Part shown: one piece after another, positions 17,226-26,538 of the stretch
How the letters are laid out: every line of letters begins with the position of its first letter
Numbering within the stretch: position 1 is the stretch's first letter
NCBI GenBank assembly: GCA_910583555.1
Contig: CAJTXO010000003.1
Coordinates: forward strand, 62,001 to 126,000
Direction of reading: 5' to 3'
Length of the DNA: 64,000 bases
Source of the DNA: an uncultured Eubacterium sp.
Lineage (GTDB): Bacteria; Bacillota; Clostridia; Lachnospirales; Lachnospiraceae
The notes under the pieces: generated by a model
What the model was told of the DNA's origin: nothing
What the model saw: only the letters and a program-made list of their open reading frames with translations
Database searches by the model: none
Made by a program: the position numbers and the translations under genes

Positions 17226-18644
17226 ATGGAAGACCGTATGAAAGCAGCTTTTTTGACGCTCGGTTGTAAGGTAAATTACTATGAGACGGAAAAGATGATG
17301 AAAGATTTTGAGCAGCACGGGTTTGAGGTCGTGGATTTTCATGAACACGCGGATGTTTATGTGATCAATACGTGTACGGTAACGAATATCGCAGACCGCA
17401 AATCGCGGAAGATGATCCACCGGGCAAAGAAAAGAAATCCGGATAGTATCGTGGCCGCTGTGGGATGCTATGTGGAGAGCGCCGGGAGGAAATCGGGGAT
17501 AGATGGCGCGCTGCCAAACAACGCCCTGCCAGATAACGCCCTCTCCGAAACCGCTCTTTCCGATCTCGTCTTTTTGAATTCGCAGAAAAAGGATGTCGCG
17601 CGGGAAGTCGCGGCTTACCTGCAGCAGCATGGCAGGATGACTGGGGCAGGGGCGCGCTGCGGGGAAGCGGGTGGTATGCGGGAAAATAAGATGTCTGGAC
17701 GAACGTCTGGACGTACGAGAAAATATATTAAGATCCAGGACGGCTGTAACCAGTTCTGCAGTTATTGTACGATTCCTTACGTGCGCGGAGGCGGGGTGCT
17801 GTCCAGCCGGCCGGCGGAGGACGTGCTCGAAGAGATCCGCCAGGCGGCGGAACTTGGCGTTCAGGAGGTCGTCATTACCGGCATCCATCTTTCTTCGTAC
17901 GGAGCCGACGGTTCCGAACTCGGGCTCCAAAGCGCTTCCCACTTTGTCCGTCTAAAGGGCGAGCCGCTGGTTGAACTGCTCGAGCGGGTGAACGAAGTGG
18001 CCGGTATCGAGCGGATCCGGCTGGGGTCGCTGGAGCCGCGTATCATCTGTGAGGAATTTATGCAGGGACTTTCGCGGGTGGACAAACTGTGCCCGCATTT
18101 CCATCTGTCGCTCCAGAGCGGGTGCGACGCCACGCTGCGGCGCATGAACCGCCATTATACGGCTGCGCAGTATCGGGAAGGGTGCGAGCGAATCCGGCGC
18201 TATTATGAACATCCGGCGATCACAACCGATGTGATCGTGGGGTTTCCGGGGGAGACCGAGGAAGAATTTGAAGAGACCAGGCATTTTGTCAAAGAGGTCG
18301 GACTTGCTGATATCCATGTCTTTCCCTACAGCGTGCGGACGGGAACGAAGGCGGCCGGGATGGACGGTCAGGTATCACCCGATGAGAAGCACCGGCGCAG
18401 CGAAATACTGATCGCGGACGCGGCCGAGTTAAAAGCCGTGTATGCACAGTGGTTTGTGGGAAAAATAGAAAAGGTGCTGTTTGAAGAGGTGCGGGAGGCT
18501 GACGGCGGCCGTTATCTGGTGGGGCACAATGAGCGCTACATGTTATTTGGCGTGCCGGTGCAGGAGGCGCGGGAAAAAGGGTACTTGGAGAATCAGATCG
18601 CTCAGTTGGAGATCAGGCAGGAACATTGTTTCATCTTCATCTAA
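17226..18644 (+). CDS. mtaB: tRNA t6A37 methylthiotransferase MtaB
   Basis: 472 residues, radical-SAM enzyme that converts t6A to ms2t6A at position 37 of ANN-decoding tRNAs. The N-terminal UPF0004 domain has cluster cysteines at Cys14 (LGCKVN), in NTCTV and in VGCYVE. The radical-SAM motif CNQFCSYC is at about 174-181 and a TRAM-like domain is C-terminal. Between the first two domains sits an unusual Ala/Leu/Pro/Asp/Asn repeat (NNALPDNALSETALSD), encoded by a degenerate 15-base repeat near 17505-17565. This looks like a lineage-specific linker expansion. It is divergent from the HPr-like gene. Confidence 0.9.
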   Translation: MEDRMKAAFLTLGCKVNYYETEKMMKDFEQHGFEVVDFHEHADVYVINTCTVTNIADRKSRKMIHRAKKRNPDSIVAAVGCYVESAGRKSGIDGALPNNALPDNALSETALSDLVFLNSQKKDVAREVAAYLQQHGRMTGAGARCGEAGGMRENKMSGRTSGRTRKYIKIQDGCNQFCSYCTIPYVRGGGVLSSRPAEDVLEEIRQAAELGVQEVVITGIHLSSYGADGSELGLQSASHFVRLKGEPLVELLERVNEVAGIERIRLGSLEPRIICEEFMQGLSRVDKLCPHFHLSLQSGCDATLRRMNRHYTAAQYREGCERIRRYYEHPAITTDVIVGFPGETEEEFEETRHFVKEVGLADIHVFPYSVRTGTKAAGMDGQVSPDEKHRRSEILIADAAELKAVYAQWFVGKIEKVLFEEVREADGGRYLVGHNERYMLFGVPVQEAREKGYLENQIAQLEIRQEHCFIFI

Positions 18645-18651
18645 AATAGCC

Positions 18652-18680
18652 TTGAAATATCGGCTGTTTCAGGGTATACT
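18652..18680 (+). promoter_or_regulatory. Promoter for the ireB-ruvX operon
   Basis: TTGAAA at 18652-18657, 17-base spacer, TATACT at 18675-18680, about 130 bases upstream of ireB and just after the mtaB stop. Confidence 0.6.
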
Positions 18681-18809
18681 GAAAAAGAAAAGTGATGGAA
18701 GAATAAAAAAAGAGTTGCGATTTTTTGCCATTTATATTAAAATAAAAGATAATTGTTTGATGAGATTGGGAATTAAGCTGTTGGAGTTTGAAAGGAGTAT
18801 GGCAATCAT

Positions 18810-19070
18810 ATGCAGGAAATGAGCAATACACAGCTTTTTAAGGTGGATGTAGAAAAAGATTTTGATGTGAGGGATGTCATCGCTTCCGTCTATGCGGCAC
18901 TGACTGAGAAGGGATATAACCCGGTCAATCAGATTGTAGGGTATCTGATGTCGGGCGACCCGACGTATATTACGAGCCATAAAGGGGCGCGGAGCCTGAT
19001 CATGCGGGTGGAACGGGATGAAGTGATTGAACTGTTTTTAGAGGATTATATAAAGAATAATTTAAAATGA
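18810..19070 (+). CDS. ireB: IreB-family regulatory phosphoprotein (UPF0297)
   Basis: 86 residues, full length for the family. [38 protein letters not shown] and [12 protein letters not shown] are the conserved blocks. In enterococci IreB is a substrate of the Ser/Thr kinase IreK and a negative regulator of cephalosporin resistance; Thr7 near the N-terminus is a plausible phosphorylation site. The start overlaps no neighbour; ruvX overlaps its stop by 4 bases. The ireB-ruvX-DUF1292 order is the standard Firmicutes arrangement. Confidence 0.9.
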   Translation: MQEMSNTQLFKVDVEKDFDVRDVIASVYAALTEKGYNPVNQIVGYLMSGDPTYITSHKGARSLIMRVERDEVIELFLEDYIKNNLK

Positions 19071-19498
19071 AGAGAATATTAGGACTTGACTACGGCTCTG
19101 TGACAGTAGGGGTGGCGGTTAGTGACGCGCTGCTCATTACGGCACAGCCGGTTGAAGTAATAAAAAGGAAACAGGAAACAAAACTGCGTCAGACTCTGGC
19201 CAGGATTGATCAATTGATCGCCGAGTATGAAGTAGAAACGATTTGTTTGGGGTATCCTAAGAATATGAACAATACTCTTGGGGAACGGGTACAGCGAACG
19301 GAAGAATTTAGAGATAAGCTTGTGAAACGAACGGGTTTGGAAGTAGTACTGTGGGATGAAAGACTGACTACCGTATCTGCTATGGAGGTTCTGAAGGAAG
19401 GAAACGTGCGTCGTGAGAACCGGAAGAAATATGTGGATAAGATAGCGGCAGCATTTATTTTACAGGGCTACTTGGATTCGTTGCGTGTCGAAAAGTGA
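19067..19498 (+). CDS. ruvX: RuvX/YqgF RNase H-like nuclease
   Basis: 143 residues. The RNase H-like fold motifs [25 protein letters not shown] and [10 protein letters not shown] carry the metal-binding acidic residues. The family processes the 5' end of pre-16S rRNA and can act on Holliday junctions. It overlaps ireB by ATGA and is followed 14 bases later by the DUF1292 gene. Confidence 0.92.
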   Translation: MKRILGLDYGSVTVGVAVSDALLITAQPVEVIKRKQETKLRQTLARIDQLIAEYEVETICLGYPKNMNNTLGERVQRTEEFRDKLVKRTGLEVVLWDERLTTVSAMEVLKEGNVRRENRKKYVDKIAAAFILQGYLDSLRVEK

Positions 19499-19512
19499 AA
19501 AGGAGAGAAGCC

Positions 19513-19821
19513 ATGGGAAAAAATGGTGAAATTGTGCTTACTGCTGAGGATGGCAGCGAGGAGGCTTTTTTTGTTGTGGAAAAAGCGGAGATCGCGGGAA
19601 GGGTGTACCTTCTCGTGAGTGATCAGGAATGGAACGATGAAGATGATACAACTGTAGAAAATCAGCGGCAGGATGAGGGAACAGCGCTGATCTTACGGGT
19701 AAAAGAAGAAGGGGACGGGAGCGATATGATGGTCTGCGATGTCGTTGAGGACGAAAAGGAATTGACGATCGTATCGAAGTATTTTGAAGAGTTGATGGAG
19801 GGGATCGATATTTCCGTGTAG
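19513..19821 (+). CDS. DUF1292-family protein (YrzB-like)
   Basis: 102 residues, very acidic, with ITLTAEDGSEEAFFV-like opening (here IVLTAEDGSEEAFFVVEKAE) and VYLLVSDQEW, diagnostic of DUF1292. The ATG at 19513 follows AAGGAGAG. Function unknown; it is nearly always the third gene after ireB and ruvX. Here rnj follows, where other Firmicutes commonly have a Fur-type regulator or mltG. Confidence 0.85.
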   Translation: MGKNGEIVLTAEDGSEEAFFVVEKAEIAGRVYLLVSDQEWNDEDDTTVENQRQDEGTALILRVKEEGDGSDMMVCDVVEDEKELTIVSKYFEELMEGIDISV

Positions 19822-19909
19822 GGAAATTGTACACATCCAAACGAGTGCAGAGAAGAAAAAATAGTAATTATCATAAATCAAATAAAGAAAAGAGAGGTGC
19901 TACAATATT

Positions 19910-21583
19910 TTGAGTAAAAAAACGAAAACAGGGAATGAAAAGGTGCGTATCATCCCGCTGGGTGGACTGGAACAGATCGGTATGAACATTACGGCGTTTG
20001 AGACGGAAAACAGCATTATCGTGGTGGACTGCGGACTGGCGTTCCCGGAGGACGACATGCTGGGGGTGGATCTGGTCATACCGGATGTGACGTATCTGAA
20101 AGACCACAGGGAAAAAGTGAAAGGGTTTGTCATTACCCACGGACACGAGGACCATATCGGAGCTTTGCCGTATATTCTGAAAGAGCTGAATGTGCCGGTG
20201 TATGCGACGAAACTTACGATGGCGATCATTGAGAATAAGTTGAAAGAGCATAACCTGTTAGGGGTGGTGAGACGAAAAGTTGTTTCGTACGGGCAGTATA
20301 TCAATCTCGGGGATTTCCGTATTGAGTTCATCCGCACGAACCACAGTATCGCGGATTCGGCGGCGCTGGCGATCTACACGCCGGCCGGCGTGATCGTGCA
20401 CACCGGCGATTTCAAGGTGGATTATACGCCGGTTTACGGGGACAGCATTGATCTGGCCCGTTTCGGGGAACTCGGGAGGAAGGGCGTGCTCGCGCTGATG
20501 GCGGACAGTACAAATGTGCTGAAACCCGGATTTACGATGTCAGAAAAGACGGTCGGGGAGACCTTTGACACGATCTTTGCGGAAAATGAGAAGAGCCGGA
20601 TCATCGTGGCCACGTTTGCTTCGAACGTAGACCGCGTGCAGCAGATCATCAATTCGGCGCATAAATATAAGAGAAAAGTGATCGTAGAGGGGCGCAGCAT
20701 GGTAAATATACTGGAGATTGCCGTAGATCTCGGCTATATTCAGGCGCCCGACAATATCATTATCAGTCTCGATGAGATGAAAAATTATACCGACGACCAG
20801 ATCGTGCTGATCACGACCGGGAGCCAGGGCGAGGCGATGGCAGCGCTGTCACGCATCGCGGCGTCCATTCACCGCAGCGTGACGATCAAGCCGGGCGATA
20901 CGGTGATCTTTAGTTCCAATCCAATCCCGGGTAATGAGAAGAGCGTGTCCAAAGTGATCAACGAGCTGTCGATGAAAGGTGCGAAAGTTATCTTCCAGGA
21001 TGCCCATGTGTCTGGACATGCCTGCCAGGAGGAACTGAAACTCATTTATTCGCTCGTGAAACCAAAGTACGCGATCCCGGTACACGGCGAGTACCGCCAC
21101 CTTCTCCGCCACAGTGAACTGGCGCAGGAGATGGGGATACCGAAAGAAAATGTGATGATCATGAGTTCCGGAAACATCGTGGAATTGAAGGAAGACAGCA
21201 TCAAAGTCGTGGGAGAGGCGCAGGCGCAGGGCATCATGGTAGACGGGCTCGGCGTTGGCGACGTCGGAAATATCGTGCTGCGCGACAGACAGCATCTCTC
21301 GGAAAATGGCCTGATGGTCGTCGTTCTCACACTGGAGCGCGGATCGAACCAGATCCTTTCGGGACCGGATATTGTCTCGCGCGGATTTGTGTACGTGAGA
21401 GAGGCGGAAAACCTGATGGATGAGTGTCTGGAGATCGTCAATATCGCGCTTGACCGGCTGAGTGACAGGGGGATTTCTGACTGGGGAAGGATCAAGTCGG
21501 AGATCAAGGATTCCCTCAACGATTTTCTGTGGAAAAAGACAAAGAGGAATCCGATGATCCTGCCGATCATCATGGAAGTATAA
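19910..21583 (+). CDS. rnj: Ribonuclease J
   Basis: 557 residues. A metallo-beta-lactamase/beta-CASP ribonuclease with 5'-3' exonuclease and endonuclease activity, central to mRNA decay in Firmicutes. The zinc motif HGHEDH is at residues 77-82, VHTGDFKVDYTP and ADSTNV follow, then the beta-CASP and C-terminal domains with SGHACQEE and VHGEYRH. The start codon is TTG at 19910, preceded by GAGAGGTG at 10 bases; no ATG is better placed. It is a single copy here, embedded between the DUF1292 and MltG-like genes. Confidence 0.92.
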   Translation: MSKKTKTGNEKVRIIPLGGLEQIGMNITAFETENSIIVVDCGLAFPEDDMLGVDLVIPDVTYLKDHREKVKGFVITHGHEDHIGALPYILKELNVPVYATKLTMAIIENKLKEHNLLGVVRRKVVSYGQYINLGDFRIEFIRTNHSIADSAALAIYTPAGVIVHTGDFKVDYTPVYGDSIDLARFGELGRKGVLALMADSTNVLKPGFTMSEKTVGETFDTIFAENEKSRIIVATFASNVDRVQQIINSAHKYKRKVIVEGRSMVNILEIAVDLGYIQAPDNIIISLDEMKNYTDDQIVLITTGSQGEAMAALSRIAASIHRSVTIKPGDTVIFSSNPIPGNEKSVSKVINELSMKGAKVIFQDAHVSGHACQEELKLIYSLVKPKYAIPVHGEYRHLLRHSELAQEMGIPKENVMIMSSGNIVELKEDSIKVVGEAQAQGIMVDGLGVGDVGNIVLRDRQHLSENGLMVVVLTLERGSNQILSGPDIVSRGFVYVREAENLMDECLEIVNIALDRLSDRGISDWGRIKSEIKDSLNDFLWKKTKRNPMILPIIMEV

Positions 21584-21629
21584 AGAACAAGGAAATAACG
21601 TGGAAATATGTACAGAGAGGAGGACGTTT

Positions 21630-22031
21630 ATGGCGGGTAAAGCGGAAAAGGGAAATGCGACAGCGCTGCTTTTTATACGGGGATTTCTGATCCTTTTGCT
21701 CAATGCCATCTTTTATGTCGTGATCGTCCTCGGAACTGTGGAAGTTTGCCAGATTTCGTATTCGTTTGCCAACGAGGTTTTTGGGGATGTGGTGGCGCAG
21801 CCGCCGCCGGGCGCGAACCGGACGTTTGTCATCGCGGAGGCGGACGATTCGATGACGATCGCGAAAAATCTGGAAAAGGAAGGTATTGTTCCGAATGCGT
21901 ATTCATTCTACATTCGTCTCCGTCTGTCCCAGAGTAAGAAGAGCATTATCATGGCGGGGAGCTATGAATTGAATACGAGTATGACATATAAGGAAATATT
22001 GGAGCAAATCGTAAAGGGAGTCAGCGGATGA
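21630..22031 (+). CDS. Truncated MltG/YceG-like membrane protein
   Basis: 133 residues: one membrane helix at about residues 15-40, then a LysM-like segment (FVIAEADDSMTIAKNLEKEGIV, SFYIRLRLSQ, AGSYELNTSMTYKEIL) that matches the N-terminal extracytoplasmic part of MltG. The catalytic lytic transglycosylase domain is absent and the stop is followed directly by trmR, so this short form seems to be the real product. It sits exactly where mltG (yrrL) lies in Bacillus. GAGAGGAGG precedes the ATG at 21630. Without its catalytic part it may only bind glycan or regulate. Confidence 0.75.
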   Translation: MAGKAEKGNATALLFIRGFLILLLNAIFYVVIVLGTVEVCQISYSFANEVFGDVVAQPPPGANRTFVIAEADDSMTIAKNLEKEGIVPNAYSFYIRLRLSQSKKSIIMAGSYELNTSMTYKEILEQIVKGVSG

Positions 22032-22696
22032 ACCGGAATGAGGAGAGGGCAGAGGTGTTTTTTGACACGATGCGCATGGAGTTACCGGCGTATATTACAG
22101 AGCTGGAACGCGAGGCGATCCGCGATGAGGTGCCTGTGATCCGCAGGGCCGTAAGGGACCTTCTCCGCTATCTGCTGCGGGTGCATCGTCCGGGGCGGGT
22201 GCTGGAGGTCGGAACGGCGGTCGGGTATTCCGCCCTGTTCATGAAAGAATGCCTGCCGCCCGCATCAACGATCACGACGATTGAGAAGGTGGAAATGCGG
22301 CTTGTAAAGGCGCAGGAAAACTTTGCTATGTATGACAAAGAGAAGCGGATCCGCCTGGTGGAGGGAGACGCGTGCGGGAAGCTGGAAGAGATGGCAGACA
22401 GGAAGGAATCGTTTGATTTTATTTTTATGGATGCCGCGAAGGGGCAGTATTTGCATTTTCTGCCGTCGATCCTGTCAATTCTCCGCCCGGGCGGTATTCT
22501 GGTATCGGATAATATCCTTCATGACTGTGACGTGCTGGAGTCACGGTATGCGGTGAAAAGACGGGACCGCACGATCCACGCCAGGATGAGGGAATATTTG
22601 TATACGATCACCCATATGGACGAGCTGGAAACGCTCTGTCTGTCACTGGGAGACGGCGTAACAATCAGCACGAAGATGAACGATACGATACATTAG
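22028..22696 (+). CDS. trmR: tRNA 5-hydroxyuridine methyltransferase TrmR
   Basis: 222 residues, class I SAM O-methyltransferase. SAM motif VLEVGTAVGYSALFMK is near residue 59, FDFIFMDAAKGQY near 135, and ILRPGGILVSDN follows. In B. subtilis TrmR (YrrM) methylates 5-hydroxyuridine at U34 to 5-methoxyuridine. The direct neighbour is a U32 peptidase-family protein that makes the hydroxyuridine, which supports the assignment over a generic catechol methyltransferase. It overlaps the MltG-like gene by ATGA. Confidence 0.88.
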   Translation: MNRNEERAEVFFDTMRMELPAYITELEREAIRDEVPVIRRAVRDLLRYLLRVHRPGRVLEVGTAVGYSALFMKECLPPASTITTIEKVEMRLVKAQENFAMYDKEKRIRLVEGDACGKLEEMADRKESFDFIFMDAAKGQYLHFLPSILSILRPGGILVSDNILHDCDVLESRYAVKRRDRTIHARMREYLYTITHMDELETLCLSLGDGVTISTKMNDTIH

Positions 22697-22766
22697 TTTG
22701 GATCAGCCGAAGGCAGCGGAGGCAAAAAAGCCAGCCTGTTTCAGGCAAGGAAAGCGGGAGACGAAG

Positions 22767-24008
22767 ATGAAGAGAAAAAGACCGGAAATACTGGCGCCGG
22801 CAAGTTGTCTCGATGTTCTGAAGACAGCTGTAGAATATGGCGCGGATGCGGTTTATATCGGTGGGGAAATGTATGGACTGCGGGCGAACGCAAAGAATTT
22901 TTCTTTTGATGATATGAAGAAGGGGATCATTTACGCCCATGAGAGGGGAAAAAAAGTCTATGTGACAGCAAATATTACGGCTCACAACCGCGATCTGGAT
23001 GGCGTGAGACAGTATTTTGAGGAATTGAGGCAGATCCAGCTGGACGCCCTGATCATTTCGGATCCAGGCGTGTTTTCTATCGCGCGGGAAGTATGTCCGG
23101 ATATTGACGTCCATATCAGTACACAGAGTAACAATGTAAATTATATGACGTTCCGTTTCTGGAACGAGCAGGGTGCATCCCGTGTCGTGACGGCGAGAGA
23201 GCTTTCGCTGGAGGAAATCCGGGATATCCGGCAAAAGATACCGGATGAATTGGAAATTGAAACATTCGTGCACGGGGCGATGTGTATTTCGTACTCGGGC
23301 CGCTGCCTTTTGAGCAACTATTTTACCGGGCGCGACGCGAACCTCGGCGCATGTACGCATCCGTGCCGGTGGAAGTACTATATTATGGAGGAAAAGCGCC
23401 CGGGAGAGTACCTTCCGGTCGAGGAAAATGAGAGGGGAACTTATATTTTTAACTCCAAAGATCTGTGCATGATCGAGCATATTCCCGAGCTGGTTGAGGC
23501 GGGCATTGATAGTTTTAAAATCGAGGGACGTATGAAAACGGCGCTGTATGTGGCAGTAGTTTCGAGAACATACCGCATGGCGGTCGATGACTATCTGAAA
23601 GACCCGGCGTTGTACCGCAGCAGGATTCCGTATTATCAGGAAGAGATCGCGAAATGTACTTATCGTCAGTTTACGACGGGATTTTTCTTCGGGCCGGTCA
23701 CGCATGAGGGGCAGATTTATGACAATAACACGTATGTGAAGGGTTTTGTTTATCTCGGGATGATCGAGCAGGTGGAAAGCGATGGGACGGGATGGTTTGA
23801 GCAGAAAAATAAGTTCTCGGTAGGGGATGAGGTGGAGGTCATGAAACCGTCCGGCGAAAATGTGCAGACGGAGGTGGCTGCCATGTTTGATGAAGAAGGA
23901 ACGGCGGTTGACAGCTGCCCGCATCCCGGCCAGCGGATACGGATCGATCTGGCGTGTGAACTGGCCCCGTTTGATATCATACGGAGAATGGGGGATGGAT
24001 CGATATGA
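22767..24008 (+). CDS. trhP: U32 peptidase-family tRNA hydroxylation protein TrhP
   Basis: 413 residues. The U32 signature around ETFVHGAMCISYSGRC and LSNYFTGRDANLGAC is intact, with Cys residues that bind an iron-sulfur cluster in the family. TrhP proteins use prephenate-dependent chemistry to make 5-hydroxyuridine at tRNA U34, the substrate of TrmR just upstream. B. subtilis splits this function into two genes (yrrN, yrrO); only one copy is present here. The ATG at 22767 follows GCGGGAG; a TTG at 22698 without ribosome binding site is less likely. Confidence 0.87.
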   Translation: MKRKRPEILAPASCLDVLKTAVEYGADAVYIGGEMYGLRANAKNFSFDDMKKGIIYAHERGKKVYVTANITAHNRDLDGVRQYFEELRQIQLDALIISDPGVFSIAREVCPDIDVHISTQSNNVNYMTFRFWNEQGASRVVTARELSLEEIRDIRQKIPDELEIETFVHGAMCISYSGRCLLSNYFTGRDANLGACTHPCRWKYYIMEEKRPGEYLPVEENERGTYIFNSKDLCMIEHIPELVEAGIDSFKIEGRMKTALYVAVVSRTYRMAVDDYLKDPALYRSRIPYYQEEIAKCTYRQFTTGFFFGPVTHEGQIYDNNTYVKGFVYLGMIEQVESDGTGWFEQKNKFSVGDEVEVMKPSGENVQTEVAAMFDEEGTAVDSCPHPGQRIRIDLACELAPFDIIRRMGDGSI

Positions 24009-24997
24009 GCGTAAAGACCGAGCTCCTGTCTATTTTGGAGGCAAACAGGGAGAAGGATCTGTCCGGTGAGGAAATCGCAAACCGGCTCGGCGTGTCGCGC
24101 ACGTCGGTGTGGAAAGCGGTAAGAGCGCTGAAAGAGGAAGGATACCAGATCCGTGCCGTAAATAACCGCGGCTACCGGCTGGAGGGTTCCAATGATGTGA
24201 TCAGTGCCGAAGGGATCCGGCTCGGACTGGAAGAGAAATACCGGGACCTGCCGATCGAAGTGTATAAGAAAGTGGACTCTACAAATGTAGAATTAAAGCG
24301 CCGGGCGCTGGACGGAGGGGCGCACGGTCTTACCCTTTTGGCGGAAGAGCAGACAGGCGGAAAGGGACGTCTGGGAAGGAGTTTCTATTCCCCGCCGGGC
24401 ACAGGCATCTACATGAGCATCTTGCTGAAGCCTGAAATGGGTGGTTCGGATGCGGTACTGATCACGACGGCGGCGTCGGTAGCTGTCTGCCGCGGCATAC
24501 GGAATGTACTGGATATCGAACCCCAGATCAAATGGGTGAATGATATTTATTTTGAGGACAAAAAGGTATGCGGCATTTTGACGGAGGCGATTTCTGATTT
24601 TGAAATGGGCAGGATCGATTCCGCCATCCTGGGTATCGGCATCAATTACCGGACAGAGGATTTTCCGCAGGAATTGGGAGACCGCGCAGGGTGTATCGGA
24701 CAGGGAGCCCTTCCTCCCCGAAATGAATTAGTGGCCTCTGTGCTCAACGAGTTTTGGAATATTTACGAACATCTGACAGAGCGTGAATTTATGAAGGAAT
24801 ACCGGATGCGTTCCAATGTGATCGGAAAAGAAGTACGTTTTCTGGAGCAAGGCGAGTGGAAGGAAGCGACGGCGCTCGACATTGATGATGACGGGGGTCT
24901 GGTCGTAGAGTGGGAAGAGGCCGGCGGGAAACGGGTGAAACGAACTCTTCATACCGGAGAGATCACACTGCGCATAAAAAATGGCCTGCCATCGTGA
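24005..24997 (+). CDS. birA: Bifunctional biotin-protein ligase / biotin repressor BirA
   Basis: 330 residues. An N-terminal winged helix (LSGEEIANRLGVSRTSVWKA, about 18-40) precedes the ligase domain with GGKGRLGRSF biotin/ATP loop near 118-127, KWVNDIYF and an SH3-like C-terminus. It attaches biotin to carboxylases and, with its DNA-binding domain, can repress biotin genes. It overlaps trhP by ATGA; the functional link is probably only transcriptional. The stop lies inside the stem of the following terminator. Confidence 0.92.
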   Translation: MSVKTELLSILEANREKDLSGEEIANRLGVSRTSVWKAVRALKEEGYQIRAVNNRGYRLEGSNDVISAEGIRLGLEEKYRDLPIEVYKKVDSTNVELKRRALDGGAHGLTLLAEEQTGGKGRLGRSFYSPPGTGIYMSILLKPEMGGSDAVLITTAASVAVCRGIRNVLDIEPQIKWVNDIYFEDKKVCGILTEAISDFEMGRIDSAILGIGINYRTEDFPQELGDRAGCIGQGALPPRNELVASVLNEFWNIYEHLTEREFMKEYRMRSNVIGKEVRFLEQGEWKEATALDIDDDGGLVVEWEEAGGKRVKRTLHTGEITLRIKNGLPS

Positions 24998-25028
24998 ACG
25001 TGAAACAATGCACGATGGCAGGCCATTT
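24979..25028. terminator. Bidirectional terminator between birA and a membrane protein
   Basis: AAATGGCCTGCCATCGTG (24979-24996) pairs perfectly with CACGATGGCAGGCCATTT (25011-25028), 18 bp, loop 14 bases. A T-rich tail follows on both strands. It serves two convergent genes and includes the birA stop codon. Confidence 0.85.
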
Positions 25029-25031
25029 ATT

Positions 25032-25562
25032 TTATTGATGCCTGGCGGCATATGTTTTCAGATCGATTTCGCCGCGCTTCGCTTTTCCCATAAACTTGAA
25101 CAGCATGTAGATCTGTACAAACCAGATGAGAGAGGAAACGATGCCCATCCCTAAATTTTTACCGGGCTCGCTGTCTTCACATACATCGTACATCTCACCG
25201 AGAATACATCCGTTGATGAGAAGCGCAAGAATAGGGAAAACCTTGCCGATAAAGGGAATGAACCTTGCGAGAATGGAAGCGATCAGGCTGGCAAAACCAG
25301 CTGCCGGCCGCGGCATCGGTATTCCGAATGCCTGTATGTTTGGTTCATTTTTGTAGTTGAACGCCATCGTGATGGCAAAATACTGGCAGAAGGGAATCCA
25401 CGCAAGCCATGCGAGATCATAGTCTACTGCTTTCAGTATTTGGAACAGTGGATATGCCGTCAGCACATAGAGGGCAAGTAAGATAACGCCAATGATGATG
25501 ATGAAAATGATCATGCCTATAATGCTGAGTCCGGCAACCGTATAAAACGTTTCGTCTGACAT
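25032..25562 (-). CDS. DUF5684-like four-helix membrane protein
   Basis: 176 residues with four hydrophobic segments. LAWLAWIPFCQYFAI and the C-terminal LIWFVQIYMLFKFMGKAKRGE resemble the DUF5684 group found in many clostridia. No enzymatic motif. AGGAGG lies at a good distance upstream of the ATG at 25562. Monocistronic, convergent with birA. Function unknown. Confidence 0.65.
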   Translation of the reverse strand: MSDETFYTVAGLSIIGMIIFIIIIGVILLALYVLTAYPLFQILKAVDYDLAWLAWIPFCQYFAITMAFNYKNEPNIQAFGIPMPRPAAGFASLIASILARFIPFIGKVFPILALLINGCILGEMYDVCEDSEPGKNLGMGIVSSLIWFVQIYMLFKFMGKAKRGEIDLKTYAARHQ

Positions 25563-25743
25563 AAGAAACCTCCTTCTTTCTTTTTTTGAGTTTATATTAC
25601 ATATGTCTGTTTCTATTATACACTACAATTCTCCAGATTTCACTAAAAATTTGAAATAGATTCCGTTTTTTTATCCCCTATTGTGCGGAACGTTTGGAGC
25701 TTTTCTGCATATACTGGATACTGAGGATTGTGCATAGGAGACA

Positions 25744-26526
25744 ATGATGCGGAAAGGATTCTATTTTCTGTGCGTGTGTGCACTCAGTATGTTGATTTTC
25801 AGTGAGTATGAGAAAAATAATCTTCAGAATGAAAACAGGAAAAGTGTAGCAACGACCGCTAACGGTTCAGCGGTGGAATCGGCGAAACCTGCTGGCGAAA
25901 AAGTGGCGTATCTTTCGTTTGATGACGGTCCGAGTGAGATTACGCCAGTCATTCTTGACACACTGAAAAAGAAAAATGTTCCCGCTACTTTTTTTCTCGT
26001 GGGAAATGAGATAACCCCTGAGAGAGAAGCAATCGTAAAACGGGAGGTCGAAGAGGGCCACCGCATCGGTGTACATACGTTTTCGCATAAAAAGGATGAA
26101 TTGTATTGTGACGAAGAACGGTTTTTTGAGGATTTTAACATGTGCCGGGACCGGATCCAGCAGGTGACAGGAACAGCTCCGACGCTGCACCGTTTCCCGT
26201 GGGGCAGCAGTAACAGCTATGTGTGCCCGATCGTAGACGATCTGATCCAGAAACTGAAAGAGCAGAACGTCATGAGTTTTGACTGGAACGTATCCGGTGA
26301 AGATTCCGTCGGAAGTCATGTGCCGGGCGCTGTCATTTACCGTAATGTGGCAAAAGATCTGGAGAAGCATGATCAGCCCATTATTTTACTGCATGATTCG
26401 AATACGATGAAAAATACGGCGGCGGTGTTAGGGGAGATCATAGAGTTGATCAAGGAAAAAGGTTATTCTTTTGGGACGCTGGATGAGAGGGAAGAGTATA
26501 CGTTTCCGGCAAGCTGGCGCAGGTAG
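25744..26526 (+). CDS. Polysaccharide deacetylase, peptidoglycan GlcNAc-deacetylase-like
   Basis: 260 residues. An N-terminal hydrophobic segment acts as signal or anchor, then a NodB-homology domain: LSFDDGPSEIT (Asp-Asp metal/base motif, near 57), HTFSHKKDEL (metal histidines, near 100), RFPWGSSN and ILLHDS. Enzymes of this family de-N-acetylate peptidoglycan or chitin oligomers and contribute to lysozyme resistance. No operon partner; it converges on the lipoprotein gene downstream. The start is ATGATG at 25744 with a weak ribosome binding site. Confidence 0.88.
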   Translation: MMRKGFYFLCVCALSMLIFSEYEKNNLQNENRKSVATTANGSAVESAKPAGEKVAYLSFDDGPSEITPVILDTLKKKNVPATFFLVGNEITPEREAIVKREVEEGHRIGVHTFSHKKDELYCDEERFFEDFNMCRDRIQQVTGTAPTLHRFPWGSSNSYVCPIVDDLIQKLKEQNVMSFDWNVSGEDSVGSHVPGAVIYRNVAKDLEKHDQPIILLHDSNTMKNTAAVLGEIIELIKEKGYSFGTLDEREEYTFPASWRR

Positions 26527-26538
26527 CAGGGATGGGGG

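Noticed and set aside
22665..23924. Long open frame of 419 codons on the minus strand opposite trhP
   Set aside because: It overlaps a well-supported conserved gene, has no ribosome binding site or recognisable domain, and similar shadow frames occur opposite many GC-rich genes here.
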